A stretch of 64,000 nt of DNA, from positions 52,027,103 through 52,091,102 of the forward strand of contig OX457031.1 of NCBI GenBank assembly GCA_949752745.1, in the 5' to 3' direction. Below are positions 42,481-52,299 of the stretch, piece by piece (the stretch's first letter is position 1; every line of letters begins with the position of its first letter). Origin of the DNA: Protula sp. h YS-2021. Taxonomy: Eukaryota > Annelida > Polychaeta > Sabellida > Serpulidae. Position numbers and translations under genes: made by a program. The notes beneath the pieces are model-generated. The model did not search any database and was not told the DNA's origin. It saw only the letters and a program-made list of their open reading frames with translations.

Positions 42481-44952
42481 ATGGAAGTTACACGCCAATA
42501 TAATTTTGGAACATGTGGCGTTATCACTGCGGAGTCTTTCTTCCTGCAGTTTGAGAAGGAAGCAGAGCCACGCCCTCTGCAGGATATAGCGTGTTTCGGA
42601 AAGCCCACAAATAACCGTGGGGAGTTAATCCCCTGCTATTTTATAGAGAGGGGGATAACTCAGAGCAAGGTTTTGAAGTGGAGAACCATAACTTTAAACT
42701 TGAAACGTCCGGTTGCTGAGGAGACAGCGCTGATGGTGTCGACCTTTACAGAGAAAGCAGGGTATAGTTTTAAAGTATTGCTTAGGATTTTGGATGATCC
42801 GGCGATACCTTCAATTCGATGTGAAGGGACGACAGAGCGCCTGTCTCGACGCAATTTCAGAATAATAGTTTATTTGAACGACATTATCTCCGCTCAAAGC
42901 CTGCTCGACACGGTGATACATGAGTGGGCCCATGCGCTGGATTTTGTGGATGGCGGGCACAAGCTTTTTTTGCAATACGGACGTCCTCATTTGGGCCGCG
43001 TATACGGACCCGTTGTAACCCCTGACCATTGCGACAGGTGGAGACAGATTAACAAAATACTAATTTATCTGTATTCGTCCGTGAAAATGCAGAACAAAAT
43101 GCGTGTTTTGACGGTAATGACAGGCGAGGATGTCCGGTCATCGCTGCACGTGGCTGAAACGGTAAATATACTCATTTACTCACTTATGTTCCACTGATTT
43201 ATTTAATTTCATTAAAATATGAATTCACGGTGAGCGAATTTGCATATGAGATGTGATGAGACGGAGTGGAAAAGACAATTTTAAATTTTTAATTGCAGGG
43301 AGCTGATTTGTATCTTCGCAGATATATTTATCACAGAGATAGAAAGTTGAGGAGAAGTAAGTAGATTGTTCTGCATTATTTCATTTTGTCGATTAAAAAT
43401 CTTACCTAGCACTGGTGTTCGTGAATGGCTGGATGTAAAGTAACAGCGCGATAGTTAGAGGAATCGAAAAGTGTTAGGCTGCCAGCGCTCCCCGTATCGT
43501 CGAAATCATCACTGTTTTTCCTCTTGTGTTTTTTATTCTTCGGGCAACAATAGCACATGAGATTTCTCAAACACGAGCAAATTCCATTGCAAATCTTCTC
43601 AACTAAAATGTACATAAGCATAATGATGAGCGCGAGTCCAAAAATTACTATTCCAAAAATGAGAAGCGGGAAGCGACTGTCGCCAGAGTTCGAAGTTTGT
43701 GCAGGTTCCAGGGTTGCGGGAGTAGAAGGTGTGGAAATTGTCCCCGATAAGATGGAAGTTTCTGCTGGTGCGGGAGTAGAAAGCGTGGAAATTGTTCCCG
43801 TTAAGATGGTCGAAGTTTGAATTGTTTGTCGTCGCGTAATATTTACGGGAAAAGGTTTCGGGTGCGGGGTGTCCGTTTCCGTGGTTTCCGTCAGCTGCTC
43901 ATGGGTTGTGTGAAAATTGCCCATTGTGGACATGTCCGCGTAATCTTCCCCATCCGTTATAATATGATCGCGTGCCGTTGAAAAGCGCGTGGTCGCATTT
44001 TCACGACAATCCGAAATCAGTGTAAAGCGGAGATTTTCTATGCCAGAACAGTTAAAAGGTATGAGTTGGTCTCTCACATCAACGACATTCACTTTCCACG
44101 AGTTAAGTGGAAGCAGAACGTTTACTCCAGATATATAGGATGCTCGCAGGTCCAGCTCGTTGAATTCATTTCTAAAATGCTCTGGAAACTGGGGTATTTT
44201 CCCCAATTCGCGACATACAATGGCATTTGACACGCAGTTACATTTCCTCTCATGCAGACACCATCCATTCACTAATGTTAAGGCAATTAATGAGATTAAT
44301 ATCCAATACATGATCGATATTCCGCTATATATCTTATAATGTGACTTTTTTTTCTTGTTTTAGTTGGAGAATGCCGCTTGGGTGACGCTTGCAGATTTCA
44401 CGTGACGACGAGTATGTCTTTGTTTAACTTGTTTACACCTACCTTCTTACCCGGATTATACTCAGTGTTGGCCTCTTTTGAAAAGTGTGCCATGACCGCG
44501 ATGCTCTAGCCAGCTGGTGTCTAATCCATGCACAAAGAAAGTTACTGTGAGATGCTCTGGACAAACAGTGACTAAGGCGTGCATAATGAGTGCTACTGAA
44601 AGCGGGGGAAGCCCCTGAGGTGTTGTTATGGATTAACAAGTGGGCTGTGTTAAAGTCTCCTGCAATGAGGAAGCAATGTTAGCATGTGTATGAATTAAAT
44701 GTCTCCATTGGTTTTTGTTTGGTAAGAAGTAACGGTGTTTGTCTAGGTAAAACATTGATTAACATATAAACAAAGACTAGAAAGTAATTACAAGGTAAAG
44801 GTTAATGTCGGTGCATGTATATATATATATATATGTGATGAAATTTCCGTGTTTTTACAGGGAAGTCCAAAAGGAAAAGGAGAAAGCCGATCATCAAGAG
44901 CGCGGGGAGCAGCTTCGATTGGGACAGCTATCTGATAAAGTCGAAAAAATGA
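42481..44952 (+). CDS. Predicted HExxH zinc metallopeptidase in the Polinton (three exons, 276 aa)
   Basis: Exon 1 is 42481-43161, exon 2 is 43299-43356 and exon 3 is 44861-44952. Exon 1 contains HEWAH (147-151) followed by LDFVDGGH, the third likely zinc ligand being H160; the neighbourhood resembles SprT-like and similar gluzincin folds. Intron 1 (137 bp) has a GTAAAT donor and a TTGCAG acceptor. The end of exon 2 is a perfect GTAAGT donor; the acceptor at 44860 (TTTTTACAG) restores the frame and adds a basic KRKRRK-containing tail, with AATAAA at 45051, about 100 bp past the stop. Without the second splice the protein stops at 43364 (248 aa). The 1.5-kb second intron contains the membrane-protein gene on the other strand. 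Substrate unknown; a captured host protease is possible. Confidence 0.65.
43406..44311 (-). CDS. Type I membrane protein with LRR N-terminus-like domain and mucin-like stalk (301 aa)
   Basis: A signal peptide (1-16, ILISLIALTLVNG) is followed by a C24/C26/C33 cluster (CNCVSNAIVC), one or two LRR-like segments (FNELDLRASYISGVN) and two later cysteines. A Ser/Thr/Pro-rich stalk (about 135-205) carries an internal duplication (ILTGTISTLSTPA and ILSGTISTPSTPA). A transmembrane helix at about 214-236 leads into a cysteine-rich inner segment (CNGICSCLRNLMCYCC) that could be palmitoylated, then a basic and acidic tail. TATA-like sequence (TATAAGATATATAG) lies about 20-40 bp upstream. Layout and the cysteine spacing match the gene at 40860-41402. 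It looks like a cell- or virion-surface glycoprotein; function is not known. Confidence 0.7.
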   Translation of the reverse strand: MYWILISLIALTLVNGWCLHERKCNCVSNAIVCRELGKIPQFPEHFRNEFNELDLRASYISGVNVLLPLNSWKVNVVDVRDQLIPFNCSGIENLRFTLISDCRENATTRFSTARDHIITDGEDYADMSTMGNFHTTHEQLTETTETDTPHPKPFPVNITRRQTIQTSTILTGTISTLSTPAPAETSILSGTISTPSTPATLEPAQTSNSGDSRFPLLIFGIVIFGLALIIMLMYILVEKICNGICSCLRNLMCYCCPKNKKHKRKNSDDFDDTGSAGSLTLFDSSNYRAVTLHPAIHEHQC

Positions 44953-44976
44953 AATGGTTCTAATTAGAGAAAAGAT

Positions 44977-45007
<31 letters not shown>

Positions 45008-45050
45008 CCTCGGCCGTGCATGTATTATGAAATGATAAGTTGTTATACTG

Positions 45051-45056
45051 AATAAA
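45051..45056 (+). terminator. Poly(A) signal of the metallopeptidase gene
   Basis: AATAAA about 100 bp after the exon 3 stop and just before the right terminal repeat. It supports exon 3 at 44861-44952 as the true last exon. Confidence 0.55.
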
Positions 45057-45110
45057 GAAAAATGTATTGTTGGACTCTCACAAGTGCGTTGTAATTATTC
45101 AAAAGAAGAC

Positions 45111-45463
45111 CGTGGTGCGGTCATGAGATAATTATTTCATTATCCACTCACATGAAATCAAGTTCCGTATCATTCACAAAAGGATAACCACTATTCATTA
45201 TGTAACATTGATGGTCAAAAAACCAATTATGCACTCACAAGAAATTAACCCCCGTATCATTCACAAAAGGATAACCTCAATTCATTATGTAACATTGGTG
45301 CTTAAAAAACCATTCACATACGTGCTAAATTAAGGTGGTCTGACGAGTTTTATTAGGGGTAGGGGGGGTGGGGGGGTGGGGGTCTGCTAGGGTAGGGGGG
45401 GTGGGGGGGGGTCCGTGTGTCCGCGGTCCGCGGAACGGGTATCTATCCTATCCCTATACTACT
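45111..45463 (-). repeat. Polinton right terminal inverted repeat
   Basis: Reverse complement of 25832-26179, ending CT at the target duplication. It contains the same 87-bp internal direct duplication and G-tract blocks. Confidence 0.95.
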
Positions 45464-45469
45464 TACATA
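45464..45469. repeat. Polinton target-site duplication, right (TACATA)
   Basis: Second copy of the TACATA found at 25826-25831. Confidence 0.95.
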
Positions 45470-45932
45470 TCAAAACGAATCTACACACGTTCTGTAAAAT
45501 ATGTATTACAAATATGTATCATAATTAAATATAAACAGAAGTAAGTGCATAAAATAAACGGACACCGCTTAAACTTAATATTCACAGAAACCAAGCGTCT
45601 GTTATAACACAGTGCAAAATGTTACTAGCGCGATTGCCAAACACTAGGAAACTTTCTGTGCAAGTCGTCTAATTTCTTAACTTAATATAAATAGGAGTGA
45701 AGAGACAACAATTTAATGTATATCATATTCAGTTGTGTGGCAAGTAGTATTGCAATTTCTAAGCTTCTGAATATCCTGTCATGTGTTACGCTTATCATGT
45801 GCAAACTGTAGTGGAATAAAGTAAAACACGTGGATAAAAATATCAGGTTTTATGATTACCTAAATATGTTATGGTCATCTTTATATATAGTTTCTCATAC
45901 AAGTCATGGAGAGAAATATACTTGCAATGATT

Positions 45933-47507
45933 TTAGTATTTTATCATACCAGTTATTATCTTTCGGACATCTTCACGGAACCACTTGTTTACAATGTAAT
46001 AAGCTATAGGATTACCGAAGTGATTGATGAAATATAAGTACATGTAATAGAAGTTGTCTACTACTCTTGTAAGGACAAAAAATGTTGGCACATAGGACAG
46101 AAGAAAAATACACAATATAGCTGATGCCATCTTCATCGTCGTTATGTGTATATCATGATCTTTCCTTGAATTTCTTTTCTCAGCTGCAATTTTTAGTTTT
46201 TTAATACTAATATCAACCGTTTGAAGATTACTGAAACATATAAAAACAGAGAAAAGGAACTTGATTTATTTGACAGAAAACTGTTGACTCGGATCAGAAG
46301 GCTATACAGGAATATCCCTTTATGCAAGCAAGATTTTGTTAATTACGTTTGCAAATTGACACTTCAATATATTTATCTATTTGGTCTTGGCTCAAAAACA
46401 TGACATGATTGAGTTTAAATTATTTTCAATTAGTTAATAGGGTCAAGCAATATTAAGAAATGCAAATTAAAACTAAGAAGGGTACCTGAGGATTGATGTA
46501 TCGTCTTGCGGACCGCAATCCATTTCACTAAGCTTTTCACCTGCAATGCCATGCACTGGCTTGTTACGATGATTGCCAGTGGTGTTGGTGCACATTTTGA
46601 TATGCGTGTTGTCTGTTGCAAGCGTGCTACTTGTACCTTTCATACTCGCACTACTTTTCATAGACGTGTTGGTGATCCTGTTTGCGCACGTATCTGCACT
46701 TGTGTTTGAATACCGGTCGGCAATCGTATCATCGCCAGAGCAAGCACCAGAGTTGGTAATTGTGTTAGCGAGTATGCCTGTAGCAATAACAGCGCCCTTG
46801 TTGGTGACAGTTTCGGTGTTACTGATTGGTGTATTTCCTTTGTTCACATAGGACTGCATTCTTTTGCCCTCTTTGTACAGCTTCGTTAAAATGGCCGTGT
46901 ATGAAACAATGTAGTAAATTAGTAAAGTAATAGAACTGATAACAGCAGTAATATTTGATATTTGCCTTGTTACGCCACGGTTGTCAAAGAAACGCGAATC
47001 TATGGTTATTAATGTATCGAAGCAAAACATAAATAAAATTATGACAAGAACAACCCATTGAATGCGCCGCTTTATTTGACGATAGGTAAACGGTTTATAG
47101 ACTGCTATTAGTCTGTCCAAAGTTAAGGTCCAAAGTAAGAAGTTTGTTCCATTAATGGACGATTTATAGCATAAGAACCAAAAACTGTTGAGGAAAGGCG
47201 CATGCGTGACATAATAAGGCAGAAGAGGGCATTGGGGAATAAGAATAATGCAGGAAACTATGTCCAAAACAGCTAACAATTTTATATAAACATGTCCTGC
47301 ATAATTACATGCACGTTTGCTGTAAATATAAATAACCAATCCATTTCCAAATAGACCAAGAAATTCGAGCAGCAATATTATGGCTATGTGTATCTTAATA
47401 TCAAGGTCGTAGAACGAATAGTCCATTTCATTCTGGGTGCTGAACGCATCTTGAAAACTTAGTGAGGTTTCCTCTAAAACATAGACAGTGGATATTTCTT
47501 CTGCCAT
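45933..47507 (-). CDS. Rhodopsin-family G-protein-coupled receptor (two exons, 439 aa)
   Basis: Exon 1 is 47507-46486 and exon 2 is 46230-45933; the 255-bp intron (CTCAG|GTACCC to GTTTCAG|T) splits a Ser codon in phase 2. Hallmarks: GNGLV in TM1 (54-58), LAVLD in TM2 (78-82), C113 before TM3, DRL in place of DRY at the end of TM3 (131-133), TM4 at about 141-161, TM5 at about 189-210, a long Asn/Thr/Ser-rich third inner loop, TM6 (ILCIFLLSYVPTFFVL) and NPIAYY in TM7 (an NPxxY form), then a basic tail. The ligand cannot be told from sequence; orphan lophotrochozoan peptide or amine receptors look like this. A decayed paralogue lies at 17486-17716. The Polinton ends 464 bp from its stop codon. 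Confidence 0.88.
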
Positions 47508-48189
47508 ATCTGTGTGACTAAATAATAATGTTAAAATATCAGTTTTACATCTTCCTGGTGTTACACACTAGTGGTTTTAAATGAACGCTTCGTGCCTACC
47601 AGAGAACAGATAAACGTCAAGATCAGTTAGAACGTATCTGTGTTCCATTCCAGTTAATATACTTATAAAACAATATATATGGGTTTAATTCCCAAACTGC
47701 TTCTTGCACTTGCACGTAGAAAACGCTTGACAGATCTTTTCAGATTTTAAATTCACAAGATTTTGTAGCAAGTAATAAGATGTTTGAGCGCAATAAGAAA
47801 CAGTGTGCTTTCTGTCCTTAAAACTGACACTCTACACTTTACGTGTTAACAATCGCTTCTCGACATACAGGGCTTATACACATAGGGTTTATAAAGGGTC
47901 TCTCCCAGCGAGATGTCTGTCACATTCCAATTAATAAATTACTGTTTCAGCTTGCTTAATGTACCATAATTATTCGCTGGTCGAGAAAATGAAATAAATT
48001 GACCTGTTAAAAGTAGAAAATTACATTTTCGTAACCAGAAATGTGCATAAAATTGCTGAAAATGAGGCGTCATAGTAAGAAATTGCCACAAATGATGAGA
48101 TGTGATCCGGAATCTGGAATTAAGAACACCGTCGTCCTGTCTTAATGGATGTATAGCCCTATACTTGCTCAATATATTGCTTTCGACCT
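47508..48189. other. GPCR upstream region, no gene
   Basis: About 680 bp between the GPCR start and a microsatellite. It presumably holds the GPCR promoter and 5' UTR; no clear TATA box or upstream exon is seen. Confidence 0.4.
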
Positions 48190-48910
<721 letters not shown>

Positions 48911-48920
48911 TATATTGGTC

Positions 48921-49009
48921 TGTTTCCCTTCACCGATACTAATTTTACTCCTTTTTATGTCACCGGTGCCCTCTTTGGGTAACAGAATACCATAATCGGG
49001 ATCAAAAGA
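48921..49009 (-). pseudogene. Duplicated exon fragment of the host gene at 59085-63649
   Basis: These 89 bp align base for base with 60061-60149, with eight differences by hand count. On the - strand both encode DPDYGILLPKEGTGD. The copy is cut off at both ends: one side runs into the microsatellite, the other into unrelated sequence. It is too short to be functional and must come from a small segmental duplication or gene conversion over about 11 kb. Confidence 0.85.
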
Positions 49010-49274
49010 TTAGCTCTTCTCGCCATTTTACCAAAAGTCTATTTTTTGTGAATTTGTGAATTGTGGTTGTTGTTGTTGTAATATTATTTTGCACAGACAT
49101 ACTAAAGTATGCGCTCTGGTGGCATAAAACTTGGGTGGCGGATATTTACAATTTTTATACATGTAAGTCAGTACAGCCATGTTTTATATGGCCCCAATCA
49201 CTGAATGCGTCACGATTCAGGATATTACTTTATTTAAAGCACTCTGTGTTGATTTCGTTGTTGTTTATGACGGG

Positions 49275-49356
49275 GGTCGGTGGCCGAGTGGTAAAATACA
49301 CTTGCCAGCCATGCAGTTGTGGTTCTGTAGCCCGGGCTCGAATCCCGCTCGTGGTC
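49275..49356 (+). repeat. tRNA-like SINE head
   Basis: Contains an RNA polymerase III A box (TGGCCGAGTGG, 49281-49291) and a B box (GGCTCGAATCC, 49335-49345), about 43 bp apart. The sequence resembles a tRNA-Ser/Leu-derived SINE head; the acceptor stem pairs poorly and the anticodon arm is unclear, so I do not call a tRNA gene. It lies just outside the DIRS-like element that ends near 49405. Confidence 0.55.
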
Positions 49357-49404
49357 AGGATATATGACAATTTGCAGGGAGGTCAGTGTGCCTATACTAT
49401 CATT

Positions 49405-49690
49405 TTATTTTCGTAAAACGCGCTTTTACGAGTAAAGGGGCAATTCGCGTTCTCCACTTTTAGATGTGTTCCCTTCCGGTTATTTAATACCACGCAAATA
49501 GAAATGAAATTTTTCTTGTGAATCGAATGGTCCCTTACTCTACATCCTGTCTTCCCTCCATCTCCAACCAATGAGCATGCGAGAATGATAAGAATTACGT
49601 CATTCGAAGACATCAATCATTCCCTTCAAACCCCAAAAAATGGTGACAACGCACTCAGGCTTGTTGCGGGCTGGTTGGGAGGGAAGATAG
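49405..49690 (-). repeat. DIRS right terminal repeat
   Basis: Positions 49441-49626 match the reverse complement of 57148-57326 closely (shared core ATTAAATAACCGGAAGGGAAC and GAATGATTGATGTCTTCGAA). The outermost part (49411-49440) differs from the outer left end, as expected when each end carries its own terminus. Confidence 0.8.
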
Positions 49691-49810
49691 GCTAAAAGTG
49701 GAGAACGTGAATTGCGCTTTTACTCGTAAAAGCGCGTTTTACGAAAATAAAACGATAGTTTTACTTCGTAAAAGCTTTGAATTCGCTTATATCCGCTTTT
49801 AGATGGGACT
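49690..49810 (-). repeat. DIRS internal complementary region
   Basis: One half (TGGAGAACGTGAATTGCGCT onward) matches the outer right end in inverted orientation; the other half, reverse-complemented, reads GATATAAGCGAATTCAAAGC and matches the outer left end at 57320-57350. A region made of complements of both ends is the DIRS signature, proposed to align the ends for circularisation. Confidence 0.75.
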
Positions 49811-50853
49811 ATAGTCCGGAGTAGGGGAGCCTGCCATTCTGTAAAATTGCATGAAGGTAAACTTGCGAATTACGCTGTAAAGCTCGACAGAGAGCAATGT
49901 CCTTGGACATTTAAAGAAAATAGTATTGAGGCAAATAAAAGGCTCAAAATAAGTTCCACTTCTTTTAATTTTCTTTCAGGGCATGATCTGGGGGAACACT
50001 CCCTATCCGTTGACAAAATTCAACAAATAGACTAGTGGTAACAAAAGGAACAAATAGTCGTAGGCTGAGTCTAGTGATCAAGTAAGCTGCCCGACTGAGT
50101 ATCCAATCCATCCCCCTCCTGCCTCCCACTGGATGGAGCCCAACCTGGGATACTCCACGTTACATCTAAAATGTATGAATCTTTTTAAATAATGATAATA
50201 AAGTTTTATTATCTTTGAAAAAGTTCTTTCTAAAAGAACTGTAAACCTAAAATGATATATGCAAAACAAAAAATGACACAGGAGAAATTAACTCTGGCTG
50301 TGTCCTAAATGCAAGCTGGCCAAACAACCCTGAGTAAGTATACATGGGACTCGAACTAAAGGTGTTGCCAAGATTTTGAATCATTAAACGAAATACAGCT
50401 AAAATTCGTTATGTTTGAGAAAACAAAGTTTCACTACACTCGCAGAGTGCAAAATTTTATCACAGAAAACTAAAATTAGTGAGATTATCCACAAATTAAG
50501 CATTTATGGGCATTGATCCCATAAACGGTACCCTGGGTACTCTTGGTATGGTCACTGTAGGACGGGTTCTCCCTCTCATGGGATCAGATGGTGGCACATC
50601 TTTGCCTATCGGATAAGACGATAAACGTCTATCCCTCACTCCCCCCCCCTCTTTTTCTAAGAAAACTTAGAACAAAGGAAGTCACCATGACTGTTTCCAT
50701 GAGAATGGGAGTTGCTGCAGTGACAGTACCTTACATACAGTTAGATCAGTAACATGAACATGAAAACGTCTGTGGACTCATTCATATGGGTCTTAAAATA
50801 AACTTCGAAACGGAACCAACAGTCTAGTCAGTGGTTGAACGAAAGCGGTGTGG
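49811..50853 (-). other. 3' non-coding part of the DIRS-like element
   Basis: About 1 kb without coding potential; matches in length and in short words the 2194-3249 spacer of the other copy. Confidence 0.5.
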
Positions 50854-52293
50854 TCACTTCTTGAACTTGTGATGGTAGCCGCCACGGCCCTTGGCTGGAG
50901 GGTTCTTCGGTTTGCCCTTGCCCTTAGGTCTAGGAGTGGAAGGCCTGTAACCAAAAATGATTTAGGCTTTAATTGCTGTTTCCGCTACAATAAAAGGACC
51001 TAAAGAGTAAATACCTGAAATTTCGTCTTGGGAGAAATCTTTAAGGTAATACTTAATAAACGAGTTTGGTGAAGTCCAGCAACCCGTTTTGAGTATCTCG
51101 GAAAAATGACACCTTGTGAATGGCCCTAAGAGAATTAGCCACTTGCCTGACTTGATGGGCTTTGACGTTTAATTCTGATAGAAGGGTTGTGTCTGACTGC
51201 GTTTTCTCATAGGCTGTGACAATTACCTCTTTTATGTATCGGGAGTTTGTTTCGAGATTTCTTTGTTAAATCCCGGCATATGGGAGATGATTAGTGCGTT
51301 TTGGTTTGGTGACCTATAAGCATCAGAAGCCTCCAAATACTGACGCAATGCTTTCACAGGACATAAGGAGATTAGTCCCTCAGGGATCTGTTCTTCTGGG
51401 AGGGATGGGAGTGCTATATGATCAAAGGTGCCCATCCCGTGGGTCCTAATATGGGTTTTCCCCATAAATCCTGCTCTGAAAGAAAAACTCTATCCCAGGT
51501 CCCGTTTTCCTTACTCACTACTCTGTCCAGGGCGTGAATTTCGCTTCCCCTTTTGCCCGATGCTAACGCCAATAGAAAGGTAAATCTAAGGGTTGCATTT
51601 TTGCTGAAATTATGGTTTCCCCAAATATATCAGATCTTTGCAAAAAGCGGAGTACCAAGGGGAGATCCCATTTAGCTATACTGGGTGTACTAGGGGGGAA
51701 TTAACCTTCAAGTGTCTAATCAAATGTGATAAGGCCGAATCTTCACCGGGGTCGTAGCCTGTGGAGGCTTTGAGCTTGGAGCCTATGGCTGGCCTGTACC
51801 CTTCGATGGATCACACTTTTAAGTGTTCGTTTGAGAATAAGTGGTCCAGAAAGTCCGCCACTACTGGTGGGAAAGCTTGGAATGGGTCTAATTTTGACTT
51901 AGAACACCAGGAGGCAAATTTATTCCACTGGGACCTGTATACTTTGGCTGTGGATTGTTTGTGACTGTTAACTATTTTATCCACTACCCTCTCCGAGAAA
52001 CCCTTTTCCTTTAAAAAGGATTGCTCAGATACCATAGGTGTAGGTTCAGTAGATGTGGAGCCGGGTGAAAATGTTGCCAATGTGACTGGGATAGAAGGCC
52101 TTTGTGGCATGGGATCGGAAGCGATTTGATCACCGAGCATTGCAGTAGTAGAGCAAACCATGGAGCCTCTGGTGTCCACGGAGCTACTAGGAGAAATCGA
52201 GGTTTTAATTTGATTACTCTCTGTAGGACTTGCCTGTGGTGGGAAGGCGTATAGTACCTCCTGTATTGGCCATGGGCAATTGAGAGCGCCCAC
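50854..52293 (-). pseudogene. DIRS-like tyrosine recombinase, broken
   Basis: The N-terminal half is open at 52293-51811 and includes FPPVVADFLDHLFSN, typical of the SAM-like core-binding part of DIRS recombinases. The C-terminal half begins in the 51465-51232 frame (ISLCPVKALRQYLEASDAYR) and continues in other frames with HQVRQ near 51150 and GCWTSPNSFIKYYLKDFS near 51085-51020. A Lys/Gly-rich tail ends at 50854. Several frameshifts and stops separate these parts. The enzyme would integrate circular double-stranded DNA in place of a DDE integrase. A pair of splice-like sites near 51016 and 50947 flanks about 70 bp before the tail, but the phase does not fit well. Confidence 0.75.
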
Positions 52294-52299
52294 CGCCCA

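Larger units (their letters stand above)
25832..45463. mobile_element. Maverick/Polinton element, complete, 19.6 kb
   Basis: The element is bounded by inverted repeats of about 350 bp that start AG and end CT, with a perfect 6-bp target duplication. It carries the defining Polinton set: chromodomain DDE integrase, FtsK/HerA-type packaging ATPase, adenain-like cysteine protease, protein-primed-type DNA polymerase B, and candidates for major and minor capsid proteins. The terminal repeats differ by one substitution (A/G near 26027) and by C-tract lengths, and the core genes are open, so insertion is recent on the scale of the host genome. Beyond the core it carries an accessory region (about 38.9-45.0 kb) with two membrane-protein genes, a metallopeptidase and a minisatellite. 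Polintons are established as self-synthesising transposons with likely virion-forming ability; activity of this copy is inference. Confidence 0.96.

Noticed and set aside
49275..49356. Functional tRNA-Ser or tRNA-Leu gene
   Set aside because: A and B boxes are good, but the acceptor stem pairs poorly and the anticodon and variable arms cannot be drawn convincingly.
50947..51016. Intron of about 70 bp in the DIRS recombinase tail
   Set aside because: Splice-like sites are present, but the frame does not join properly in either copy.
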